From the NCBI RefSeq assembly GCF_015832195.1, contig NC_052030.1:10125439-10189438 (forward strand): 64,000 nt of DNA, written 5' to 3'. The notes under the pieces are model-generated. The model did no database searches. It was not told where the DNA came from and saw only the letters and a list, made by a program, of their open reading frames with translations. The DNA is from Motacilla alba alba (taxonomy: Eukaryota > Chordata > Aves > Passeriformes > Motacillidae). This document shows, one piece after another, positions 29,818-40,800 of the stretch (the stretch's first letter is position 1; the number at the start of each line of letters is the position of its first letter). The translations under genes were made by a program, and so were the position numbers.

Positions 29818-31789
29818 AATGTCCCTGTGGAATCAGGGAACTGAAAGTACAGCAACTTGTGCTCAAAGGAGAGGCAATGGCAGAGCTCCTGTGCACTGCA
29901 CATCACCCACATGGCTTCCCTGGGGCCTGACAAAGTGTAAAAAGGCCACTGGAAACCTGGAGCTTTGTGTTTGTGGAAGAGAAAAAAGCCAAACGTGCCC
30001 AGAGCAGGGACACAGGGGGAGAAAAAGGAAAACTGCCTTTTGAGGCTGCTGATGCAAGAGAAACTTTGAGAGGGTTGGGGTTTTTTTCTGTTCAGATCCT
30101 GGCTTTGGTCAAAGCACTGAGCATAAAAATGTGTGGTTTATTTAATCCAGCACTCCAGGAAAGACTTGCCTGCTTTGTAATTAAACAGAACTTCATCAAG
30201 GCAATGTCTCACATCATTCTGTAACTGCCTTCTAACATAGACAACCCATTAATCCCCAAACTGCCTGTCAGCTTGAATAAAAAATAGAATTAAAAGAATC
30301 CAAATAACAGCACAAATTGTGTGGTTTGGGCTCCCTTGAAATAGCTGCTGATTTCACAAGTGCCTGAGAAGGGTGTCCCAGTGTGAGCCAGGCACTGCAG
30401 CTGCTCCTGGGGATTTAGAATTCTCATTAGAATTTCTATTGCTCTTCCCATCCTGTCACCCTGAGCTTCAACTTATCATGTCATTTAATTGCCACCACCC
30501 CAAGCCCGGGCAGACTGGGTAATCAAGCCTAAAAAATGGCTTTTTGATGTGTTTGTCAGGCCCAATCAAGAGCCACATGATAACAGAATGGAGCCCAGCA
30601 CACAGAATGTGGTCCCTGTGCTGCAGGAGGAGGGCTGGACTGATGTCACCTGTCTGGGACATGATAATCTCATGATGGGGGTGATGCTGGTGGCGTTGGG
30701 TGACTGACAGCACTGTTCTGGTTCTCCTGTTGATTAATTGATTTTTTGTGGGGTTATTTTAGTTGAAGTTTAGTTCTTCCTTGTTCTCTGTAGCCTCCTT
30801 GTGATGTTCTTTTTAAAGAAACACTGTGCTGTTGTTAAGCAGAAAATGAAGGTTTATAAAACAATTCCCATTCCCTGTCAGGACCAGGATTTTATAAGCA
30901 CAGGACATTCCACTGCAGCACCATAAACTCACCTCTACCACACCACAAAGGAAGAAACTCTCCTGCCTGTAGCAGCATGAAAAGATTTTCAACCACTCTG
31001 GCTTCACCCACGGGCCAGTCCAGCCTAAACGTGGAATGATGAATTATTTGGCCTTTCCTGGTTTGTGCCATCTGGCTGGAAGGAAAATAGGGAAAAAGAG
31101 GTGAGTGATAGAGAGCACAAGAGGACTGCACCTCTCACATAAATCAGCAGCATCCCAAACCACAGCACACATCTCCAGCCTCTCCTGTTTGTTTCCCTCA
31201 TATTTATATCCTGTAAATGTGTTCACTGGCTGGGACTTTATTGTATAATAGTTATTACTCTTCTTTTAAAAGCAGATTCTAGGCTGGAAATAGAGGAAAG
31301 AGACACTGGAAAAACAAGAGAAATGCTGCAAGAAAGAAAGGGAAGGGAGGAAGGCTCCATGGGAAGAGCACCTTTGGAGATGGGGGCACTTAGAGCTGCA
31401 AGACAGCACCACACAGAGAGCAAAATTGTCCTCCCCAGAGGAAAACCATTCCACTTATTCCACTTTGCACAGCTTGCCTTCAGCTCTCAATTAGTGGCTT
31501 TCAGTTTTACCTTTGTTTTGAATGCCTGTCACCACTGAAGAGAAAATCAGCACAGACTAACGTTTGCTCAGGCCAGGGATTCACTGCCCTGCCTTCCTTT
31601 GCCAGGAAAAGGGTTGGTAGTGCTGCAATGCCAGTGCAAACCTAGTGATCAGGAATTCACACTCTTGGATCTGATTTAGGAATTGCAAGTAAAAGACAAA
31701 GATGATGAAAGTTCAAGCACCACCTCTTTTAAAATCCTCATTTAAAATCCTGTTTTCCCTCTTTGCTTCGGTGTCCTGTTGGTTCAGAT

Positions 31790-31840
31790 TCTCCACTATC
31801 CCAGGTTGTTCCAAGCCCTCTCCAACCTGGCCCTGGACAA
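31790..31840 (-). mobile_element. Short CR1 fragment, reverse orientation
   Basis: CCACTATCCCAGGTTGTTCC, CAAGCCCTCTCCAACCTGGC and CCTGG are the complement of the CR1 block seen at 32917 and 18872. Confidence 0.8.
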
Positions 31841-32078
31841 GGAAACTGTCCCAAAATGTACTTTTCCCCTGGAATGTTACATTGCAAATGTCAACATTTC
31901 AGCTTCTGATTAGGATCGAGCATTGTTAATAAATATTGTGTGAAGCTCTGCCCAGATCTCAGCTTTGACCAATGTGTGCATGGAGCTGTCTGGGTGGGAG
32001 GAGAGACCTTTTCCAGGGCTATCAGTTCTGGGATTTGGCCATTACAGCTCTTGTTCAGGGTGGAGTAACAGGAATTTC

Positions 32079-32126
32079 CCCTGTGTTTGAACCAATCCCG
32101 TTTGAGGGAATCCCTCAAACACAGGG
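32079..32126. repeat. Nested inverted repeats
   Basis: Outer arms CCCTGTGTTTGA (32079-32090) and TCAAACACAGGG (32115-32126) are perfect. An alternative inner hairpin GTTTGAGGGA / TCCCTCAAAC (32100-32120) has a one-base centre. The two foldings compete for the TCAAAC stretch. Confidence 0.88.
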
Positions 32127-32916
32127 ATTGCAGGATCGGTATTTCAACCAACTCACTTGGGAAATTTGAGAAAATTCTTGAAATACAAATGTAGACATTC
32201 AAATTATTTCTTGATAGGCTAAGAGAAAAACAGCTTATGACACTTTCTCTTTCCAAGGGTTTTAAATAAAACTTTAAGTAAAATATGGGGTAAACGTGAA
32301 GCCAGAGATGCCACCTTGTCACGTTTCTATGTTTACAATATTGAGCAGAATATTGTACCAGACTCTTCTTTTTCCATTTATTTATCCCTCGTGTTACTGC
32401 ACCAGTTTTCAGAAAGGCTGAATTTTAAAACAGCACAGAATAGCTGTATTTAAACCTACCTATTTTTGGACAGTAATAATGAGTCTTCTGAGACATTTGA
32501 GATTCAAAAATTCAGGACAACCACTCAGGGATCTGCTCAGCTCCCAGCCACTCTTTCTCACTGATGGGCAGCATTTAGGTACTTCCAGAAAAGGCTTCTT
32601 GAGTAAGAAAATGAGACCTGAAATTAGGGAGAGCACTTTTAATTCCAGCACCTCAAGGGAGCTGGAAATCTCAAAGAAAAGATCAGGCTTCCAACTTATC
32701 AAGTTTGAAAGGAGAGGGATTATTTAGTGCACAGGTGGTGAGGAGGAACTCTGCTCACAGCTCTCATGGGTGAAGACAACAGGAGAGGGAGGAAACAAAC
32801 TGTTCTCTGTGTCTGCAACAGCTGGAAAAGGAAATGGAAAGGGTTAAATTGCAATAGTAATGGATTAGGAGATTCCCTGAAGGTAAAGACAATTCAACAG
32901 TGCAAGAGACTGAACA

Positions 32917-33085
32917 GAGAAGCTGTGGCTGCCCCATCCCTGAAGTGTCCAGGGCCAGGTTGGACAGGGCTTGGAGCCACCTGGGATGGTGGAAGGTGTC
33001 CCTGCCCCTGGCAGGGGTGGAATGGGATGGGCTTTGAGGTCCCTTTAACCCAAATCATTCCAGGATTCCCAGACCCTGTGATTCC
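32917..33085 (+). mobile_element. CR1 LINE 3' fragment
   Basis: AGAGAAGCTGTGGCTGCCCC, CCAGGTTGGACAGGGCTTGG, GGTGGAAGGTGTCCCTGCCC and TTTGAGGTCCCTTTAACCC, ending near GACCCTGTGATTCC. Confidence 0.93.
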
Positions 33086-36000
33086 ACAATTTACATTTGT
33101 TTCTTGTCCAATTTAAGTAAGGCCATGTTTGCAAGATAGTGATTCATACTCTTGTTTCCTATAGCCCTTATTCATTTTAACAAAAATATCTATTTGTTCT
33201 TCCTCCCTCAAGCCCACCTTGCAATCTTCAGCAATTATTGCTCTTCTAAATGAGAAAAGTGTGAATATTTCCATTTGCAATTGAAGTACATTTCTGAGGT
33301 TTGGAATGATTTTATTTCACTGTCTCTTCCTTCTCCTCTGTAAAACACTGATTTTTTTCCCCACTTCAGTCCTTTCTATGTTTTACTTGGAGAAACTGTA
33401 TTTTTTAATCCCAGATAATGTGCCAAGAAGTGCCAGTATTCCTTGGGTAGTGGCCTTATTAACGATGGCATTTGGGCTCTCTAAATAACAAGTACCAGGC
33501 AGAGGAGCCAGGATTCAGGGTCTGCAAATCTGGTTAGTGCAGACCACATAAAAATAGCAACTTGTTTTTCCTTTTCACACATTTCTCAGTGCCACAATGG
33601 TCACTGAAAGTGTCACTTTTAAATGAACAGAAAGATACACAGCAAAGCCTTGGGATGAAAAGAGTTCTCCCCACACATAATAGCTGTTAATGTAAAATTA
33701 AACCGAAGGGTGAGACAATGCTGCTTTAAATCCCATTACATAATAGGCAAATCCAAGCAGGAATAGGGAATTTCCATTTGCAGCTCACAGGAGTGAATTT
33801 TTGCCCAGAGCCCATCAGCATCTTCTGCTAAATCTCAGTATCTGTGATGACCAGAGAAGCACAAGGACACAGGAGACCTGCGCAGGAAGGAGCTGATCCC
33901 TCAAATCCTGCCACCAGAGGCAGAGGCAACCACAGCAGCTCAAAGAACACTCGACATCTGCTCCAAAATAATGGAAAAATGCAGAGCAAAAGAGTGGTTT
34001 TCTGGAGGAGCCTATTTACAAGTTGAGGGTTTTATCCCTTCAGCTTGATGATCTGTGTCACAAAGTTATTCTGGTCTATTTTTTAAGTCTTCCCATAAAG
34101 TAGTCCAAGATCTCTTTGTAGTCGCTGCTGTACCCCTCTGACTGCACACTGAAGCTGCAGTGGCTGACATTTGCTGGTGACAGGCAGAACACAAATATTA
34201 TATTTTTTTTTAAATTCCATTACACAACATCTTCTGCAGCAGGGAGCAGGCAAACTGCACGGGGTTTGCTGCATCCAGTACAGCCCTAGTGCTGAAAATC
34301 CCATGGAGAAAGCCCCACCAGCATTCCATGTAAGGTTATAGATTGTACAACACACTCTCAATTCCTGAATGGCAGGCACTTCAAATAATTTAGGAAACTA
34401 CATTTAGCAGTAATTATTTTATTTACCTGCAGTGAGACAGGACAGGGTACATTTCTCAGTTTTATTCCATTGTTTTCATTCAATAACTGCTTTTTAGCTT
34501 GGAATTGTCAAGTCAATAGAATTCAGAAGAACTCCAAAGAAGCAAATCAATAACTATAAAATGGTGAATATCCCTTCTGTTCAGCTTGGGAAGTCTGCAC
34601 ACTGTGCAGGTCAGAGCCAAGGGGGCTGTTCTCACTGGAGGCAGCTCAGGTTACCTCCCACAGAAACCCACATGGATCAGGATCCTTCCCGGGAGAAACT
34701 GTCACCAGCCCCCAGACAAAGGACAAAGCACAGCCCCTGCCAGGGAATAACGTGGCCACACACCTCGTTCAGTGCCTCACCTGCTGCAGAAGCTTCCAGA
34801 GCCTCTCCTGGCTCTGAGTCAGCTCCTCATTCCTGCAAAAGGCCTTGGCTTGCATCCCAAGGCAGAGGATTGAATCCACAGCCACATCAAACACGGATTC
34901 TCCATCTGGGAGCTGCTGTGGCAGCCACATTCCTCTGGGATAAAGCAGCCCAGGAGGCCTTGGAAAGAGCTGCACTGCCAGCCTGGGTTAGCCAGCCTGT
35001 GAAACATCCCTTTGGAGAACAGGTACATCCAAACCTCTGGGAAACACTGCAAACCCCTCCTGCTGATGTCCTTCTCCTTGCTTGTGAAGGGAACATCCCG
35101 CTTGACTCCCAGCTCTGCTGCTTGTGTTGATTTGGTGGAAGATACTCAACTAGCACCGTGATAGTACCACAAGATCTAAAGATGGAATGATTTTTTTTTT
35201 TGGTGGAATGTTACTCCCACTAAAATGCACACACACTTTGTGTTTCTCTCCCTCTGCTCCTCTCACGTGGGGATGAACGAAAACAATGTCAAACTCCCAC
35301 CCTGGGAACAAAACAATAACAATAACACCCGTGGCTGCCTCCCCATGAAATGTTGTGACTAATCCAACCCCAGGAGTTTTTCCCTTGCTCCAAGGAACCT
35401 TCGGGAGCCTGGCTTATCTCCCCTGCCAGAACTCAGCTGCCACCTGCCACCTGCCACAAAATCTTCCAATCTCAGCATTCCCTCTCTCCTGACTCCTCCC
35501 AGGGCTCCCACGGAAGGATCAGGGATCTGCAGCCTTGTTCTCTCCATCACATTTGACCAAAAATATCAGACGCCCATGAAGCTTCTCCCTCATAAAAACT
35601 TTTGATAGCAGCTCTGCACACTCTCCCTGATCAAACATTACTGCTGCACAGAGGCAAATAATATCTATTTCTGGAATAAACCAAGCCTGGAGACTCTTCT
35701 ACTCTCCAGCACATGAATAGCAGGGATGTCCTACCAAGAGCGCACAGAGCTATCACACGGATCTCTAAATTACTGCTTGTTTGAACTTACCTGAACCCTG
35801 TGTCAACTGAACTGGCCTCAAAAACAAGCTACACAATGGTGTGAGCGCTCACACTGCTGAATCAGTGCTACAAAAGGGCTTTGCATGGCTCCTATGTTTA
35901 GTGGTCATCCATTACATGGAAAAATATGCTTCTTCCCAACCAGATTTAATAGGATATAAAGCACTGGTGGTAGGTCTCATTTTAATCCAGCTCTGAATAA

Positions 36001-36799
36001 GCTTTTCCTGCAATAGCACAGCACATTTGTTATAATGCACTAATATGTTAAATAATTTAATCTGATCAAACAGGTAAATAAATGCATGGAGCTCTATCTC
36101 TGCTCAGTTGTGCACAGTCACTGCTCCATGAAAAGCAGACACTTGCAATGGGAATCCCCACAGCAATTATCCACTAAAACTATTTAACATTTATCACCAC
36201 ATCTCTCATTAACATGATTTGTCTCAGCAGCACGTCCTTTGCTGAACATCCAGGTACAGCTGCCTCCGACACTGTGCATCTGAACAGGCTCAGGGCAAGG
36301 TCTGAGGGAACTGAGGGTGAAATTAGGCTGAGAAAGAAGGATCAATTTTCCTCTGGATCCCCTTTTTTTCCACACATACTGAGGTGCTGCAACCCTTTTG
36401 CTTTTACACCCTCTGGAATCCATAAATCCAGAGGCACAGATTTGGAGAGACATACCTGCTTGCTCATGAGTTCTTTGGGAAAAGCTCCTTGAGAGGTGAC
36501 AGATTCCTGTGAGATGGTGACAGAGGAGGGCAAGGGGAAGGGAGAAAGGGAAATCATTCTGTGAGGGGACAGCCAAAATAGGGGTGAGCAGGGGTACGGG
36601 AGAGGAGAAACAGCCATGAGGGAGAACCAAGAGGGACCAGCCCTGGAGGGAAATGGGGAGTTTCAGAGGGGCCCAATGAGTGAATCCAAGAAGGCTGAGA
36701 GGGAAACTGAGGAGAACAGCACCGAGGGAGCAGCTCTCGGCAGAGGAGGGTGGAGGGAGAAGGGCTGAGGGAGCGGCCATTGCATGAGGGTGAGAGCCC

Positions 36800-37300
36800 G
36801 GGACAGTGCCAGGGGAATGAGGTGAGGGCCTGAGGGGAGCAATCCCTGAGTGACGAGGAGAGGCTCTGAGAGAGCCCACCCGGTGCGGATGAGGGGCTGA
36901 GGGAAGCAATCCCTGAGGGACGAGGCGAGGCGCTGAGGGGAGCGCCTCGCGGTGCGGATGAGGCTCTGAGGGGAGAACACCTGGCGCGGGTGATCCGCTG
37001 AGGGGAGCGCCCCCGGTGCGGTTTATGCGCTCCCCGCTGTGCAGGCGATCCGCTCTCCCTGGCTGCGATATGAGCGGGGTGAAGCTCTGAGGGGAGCGCT
37101 ACCGGTGCGGGTGCGGCGCCGCGCCCGGTGCAGCTGACCCGCTCTTCCCGGTGCGGTTGCCACCCTCCCCGCGGTGCGGGCGAGGCGCTGTGCCCAGAGC
37201 GGACGATCCGCCGTGCCCGGTGCGGGTGCAGCACCGAGCGGAGCACACGCGGCGCGGGTGAAGCGCTGCCGGCAGCGCCGCCGGTGCGGGCGGAGCGGCG
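36800..37300. repeat. GC-rich degenerate minisatellite upstream of HECTD4
   Basis: Repeated CCGGTGCGGATGAGG and CGCTGAGGGGAGCG modules at roughly 35-60 bp spacing (for example near 36888, 36949, 37013, 37103, 37155, 37218, 37279). Towards 36560 the same purine-rich flavour (GAGGGAG) fades out. It explains the long spurious antisense reading frames here. Confidence 0.8.
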
Positions 37301-37431
37301 GGAGCGGCGGGGGGCGGAGCTCCGGCGCTGGGGGCGTGTCCCGGCGCTCGGGGCGGGGCGCCGCGGGCTGGGAGGGGGCCGGGTGTATTGTTCGCCGCGC
37401 GGTGCATGCCGGGCGCGCCTCAGCCCCCAAC

Positions 37432-37461
37432 ATGGCGTCGCGCTGTCAGCGGTGTGTGTGA
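37432..37461 (+). promoter_or_regulatory. HECTD4: uORF 1 of HECTD4 (MASRCQRCV)
   Basis: ATGGCGTCGCGC begins a nine-codon frame ending TGTGTGTGA. It is upstream of, and in a different frame from, the main ATG at 37689. The same ATGGCG is the YY1-like core. It counts as a uORF only if the transcript starts before 37432. Confidence 0.45.
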
Positions 37462-37627
37462 GGCGGGCGCGGGACGCGGGGCTGCGGGCGGGCACGGCGG
37501 CTCCCGGAGCTCCCCGGAGCGCCGCCGCCGCGGTGGCAACGCGCCGCTCCTCGCTGCTGCCCGCCGCGCCCCGGCTGTCCGGCGCTCAGGCCGCTGGGGA
37601 CGCGCCTGCCCCCGCCCTGCCCCCGCC

Positions 37628-37639
37628 ATGGGCGGGTAG
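37628..37639 (+). promoter_or_regulatory. HECTD4: uORF 2 of HECTD4 (MGG, minimal)
   Basis: GCCATGGGCGGGTAG is a three-codon uORF in good Kozak context (G at +4), 50 nt before the main ATG. Confidence 0.6.
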
Positions 37640-37688
37640 CGGGACCCGCCTCGCCTCAGCCCTGCGGAGCCCCCCCGCCCTCCGCGCC

Positions 37689-37859
37689 ATGGGGTCCCCG
37701 GCGGCCGCTTCGGCGGCCGCGGCCACCGACTCGGCGCAGTGGCTGTCGGTGAAGGAGGAGACCATCTTCCTGCACGACGGGCTGATCCGGGTCACCGACC
37801 TGGCCGAGCTGCCCAGCGAGATCATTGGGGTGGCCGAGCCCGGCGACACCGAGCTGGAG
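37689..37859 (+). CDS. HECTD4: HECTD4 coding exon 1
   Basis: 171 nt, residues 1-57, donor GTGAGG, phase 0. Starts MGSPAAASAAAATDSAQWLS (alanine-rich lead) and ends AEPGDTELE. The frame is open upstream without another ATG, so non-AUG extension cannot be excluded. Confidence 0.88.
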
Positions 37860-40800
37860 GTGAGGCGGCCCCCGAGCTGAGGGGAGGGACGGGGCAGGGC
37901 CGGGGGGTGAGGGGGAGGATGCCCTCGGCAGAGGGGCACGGTGGCAGCGGAGGCCTGAGGCGAGGAGGACGGGGGGATGGGAGATGGGGGTGCAGGGAGG
38001 ATGACTAGGGGAGGATGGGGGGCCGGAATGGAGGATGCTGCGTGCGGATGCCGGGTGAGGGTTCTGGAGTCCGGAGCCTGCCGGTGTCGAGGCGTTCTGC
38101 TCGTCTTGAGTCAATCTGATTTATTTCAGATAATAATGAAAGTGGAGCTGGGCAGGAGGATGGTGAGGTGCTGATGTAAATGGAGGGTGAAGTGTTGGTT
38201 CGTCCTCCTTGTTTTGAATCCGTGAGGTTTGGAAATCAGAGCCGCACTCACGGATTTCAGCGTGGCCTTTGGCCCGTTCATTTTTATTGAAGGTTTTGTG
38301 TTTTCTTGCTGTTACTTTTAGACGGTTGGTAATTCATCAGCATTACAGTGACATGCTCAGGGGTGCCCGGGTGTTTTATTCAGCTGTTGACAGTGATCGT
38401 TATTAAGGATCCAGGAGGGCAGCCCAGATTTTCATCCCAGCTTTTTACCTTCCCAGAAGTGCCCCTGGTGTTGGCTGCGGGCAGGCGGTGCAGCTGTTTT
38501 ATCTTAGGAGGAGCTGCTGAAGGACTGAATGTCACGGATTATAGGTTGCATCTATTTGGTAGACTGCATTTTTTTTTTTCCCCCCCGTGTGCCTCCCTTC
38601 TCCTGTTTCACCCCACCCTCCTCCCCGGCAGTGTGGCTCGCAATGACACAGGGGCTTTGTCACCGGAGCCGAGCGGTGGGAGCGCACAGGGGACGCTCCA
38701 GCCGGAGCTTTATCTCCAGGCTCTGTTTGGTTCCAGGCATTTTAGGCCGAAAAACCCCTTTTAGTGAGGCTTTAGCTGCTGTCTGGGCTGTTGCTGAGAT
38801 GACCCCACGAGCAGTCCTGACAATGTTATTGTTCATCGGGTGACGTGGAGCCTTTACGGGCTTTGGGGAAACTTCCCCCAGCCTTATCTAAGGAAAGATA
38901 TTTTCTGCAGAACGTGCGCTTTCTGTCCTGTGTGTTGGGACACTGGGGAATGGCATGGGGAAATCAGCTGTTCCCCTGAAATGGACGTTGGCAAATATCA
39001 CATGAACAGGAAAAGGGAGGTTTTTAAGGTGGCTGACTTATCTCTGTGTGTAGAAACATGGAATGATTCTCCCTTGTGATCAGAGTTGCTCTGGCATTCA
39101 GCGCAGCTTGGATGCAAGAAAATATTTTGATTCCATGGCATAGTTCTAGAAGCAGCATTGAGTTTAAAAACCGTGCTAGAAAAATAACGTGCTCCAGCAG
39201 CATTTTTCATGTTATATCACAAGAAAGGAGGATATCCTTTAAAAAACAAACAAGGCCTTATTTTAAGATCTTGCCAGCCAGGCCAGAAGTTCCAGCCTGA
39301 AACTTGACACACAGCTTCACTCGACAAACACTTCAGCTCTGGAGAATTTTTTTTGTTAGTGTTAGGAATGTTCTAAAACTCCAGTTGTTGGGAGAGATAG
39401 GAATGGAATTGGTGCTGCTGTGTCTTGTGCTTTGACATTTATTATAACAAGTGTTGCAGCAATCCAGTGCCACTGATTCATCTCTTTTTTTCTGCTCCAG
39501 AGATTCTTTTCCTGTTTGTGTTCGCAGTGCAAAACTTTGAAATAAATAATTTAATATGACTTTTTGCTGTGGTGCTTATTTTTGATAAGTACTGATTTTG
39601 ACTTATATTGATCTTTATTCTTTAGTCACAGCTTATTAAAGCCTTTTATTTCCATCCACTGATGGAATTGGTGATCACAAGCGATCGATTTCATTTTCAG
39701 ATATCTGCAAATTCGTGTAGAATTTGGTATTGAGGGGGAAGGCGTTTTAAAAAATGAAATTTCACATGGTGCAAATGTAAAATATTTAGCTCTTAACTTT
39801 TCTCTGCCTTTTTTTAAATGCTGTTTTCGTGTAAATAAGGGGCACTTTGGTGATGTGGAATGGCTTTGAGGAGCCATTTTGTGGAAATAGGTGCACACAT
39901 CTGATGGAAGCGTGGCCATGCAATCGACTGCTACACAAGAGCTCATTTACACTCTTTCTACTCCTACTTGCAGTGTAATAAATATCTTTGAAAATGGTCC
40001 AAACAGAAATCTCTTGGGATGTGCTATTGGCCAAGGGTAGGAGATGCTGCAGCTGCTGCTTTGATTAGGAAACTTCTTTAATTCACTTCTTGTGCTTCAT
40101 CAGTGGTGGTCAGAAGCCTGGCTGAATTTGGGACTGGAGTGCTTAATTAAAAATGTATCATGTTTAATACTCTAATGGATTTTTTTTTTGGGTGGAGAAG
40201 TATCATTCTGGTCTGTTTTGCCTAAATATCCGTTTAAAGAGCGTATTGGTGACTAATGTCAGTGTGTTTGGATGTGTTTCCTTTGTCCTTCTGTTCAAAG
40301 GTTCTGTCTATTTATAAAAAGAAAAGCAGAGGAAAAAATGTTACAGTGCTGGTGTTATGCCAAGTAAGGCTTATGGAAACTTATTATTTTGTTATTTTGA
40401 CTCCCATGCAGCTTTGATTTTATCTTTTTGTGTGTTTGTATACACTTGGATTTACACATATATGCTTTAATGGTATGGAACAAGAGCCTTAATGTTCTCT
40501 TTCAACTTGTTCTAGGAGCATGTTGAGTTTTAAAGGGTGTGGAGGGGATTGCTCTGTTTTTATTTTTTCTGTGATGATGTGTGCCAACTTCTTAGATTGC
40601 TTCAGCATATTTACAGAAAATTAGGGCTTTTTAAAAAATTTGTTAGAATTTTGTAAGTTGTGCATGAACCGGCTGCTCCTGGTGCAGGTTTCCCACTGAA
40701 GTCCTCTAGTCGGGAGAGAGCTGCATTAGTCAGTGATTACAGAAGCCTTTGGACCTTTATTTTCAAACCTTTCACACAGAGAAATCTTTGAAGGAGCAAA

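Larger units (their letters stand above)
24620..36560. other. Intergenic region between RPL6 and HECTD4
   Basis: About 12 kb with no exon, RNA gene or long ORF that I can support. Contents recognised: CR1 fragments (25690, 31790, 32917), an A-rich tract (29764) and two perfect inverted repeats (28802 and 32079), each listed separately. Small ORFs here are short, unconserved in appearance and lack splice context. Confidence 0.75.
36880..37920 (+). promoter_or_regulatory. HECTD4: HECTD4 CpG-island promoter and 5' leader
   Basis: CpG-dense. Contains Sp1-type GC boxes (GGGGCGTGTC near 37330, GGGGCGGGGCG near 37349), no TATA box, and a YY1-like CAACATGGCGTCG at 37428. YY1 sites often sit just downstream of start sites, so transcription probably begins about 37380-37430. 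This is an inference; the start base is unknown. Confidence 0.7.

Noticed and set aside
35359..36180. Possible small gene or lncRNA between RPL6 and HECTD4
   Set aside because: No ORF with splice sites, no promoter-like CpG cluster and no poly(A) arrangement that I could support.
36554..37495. 313-codon minus-strand frame with His/Arg/Ser repeats
   Set aside because: Product of the GC-rich minisatellite upstream of HECTD4; repetitive peptide with no family resemblance.
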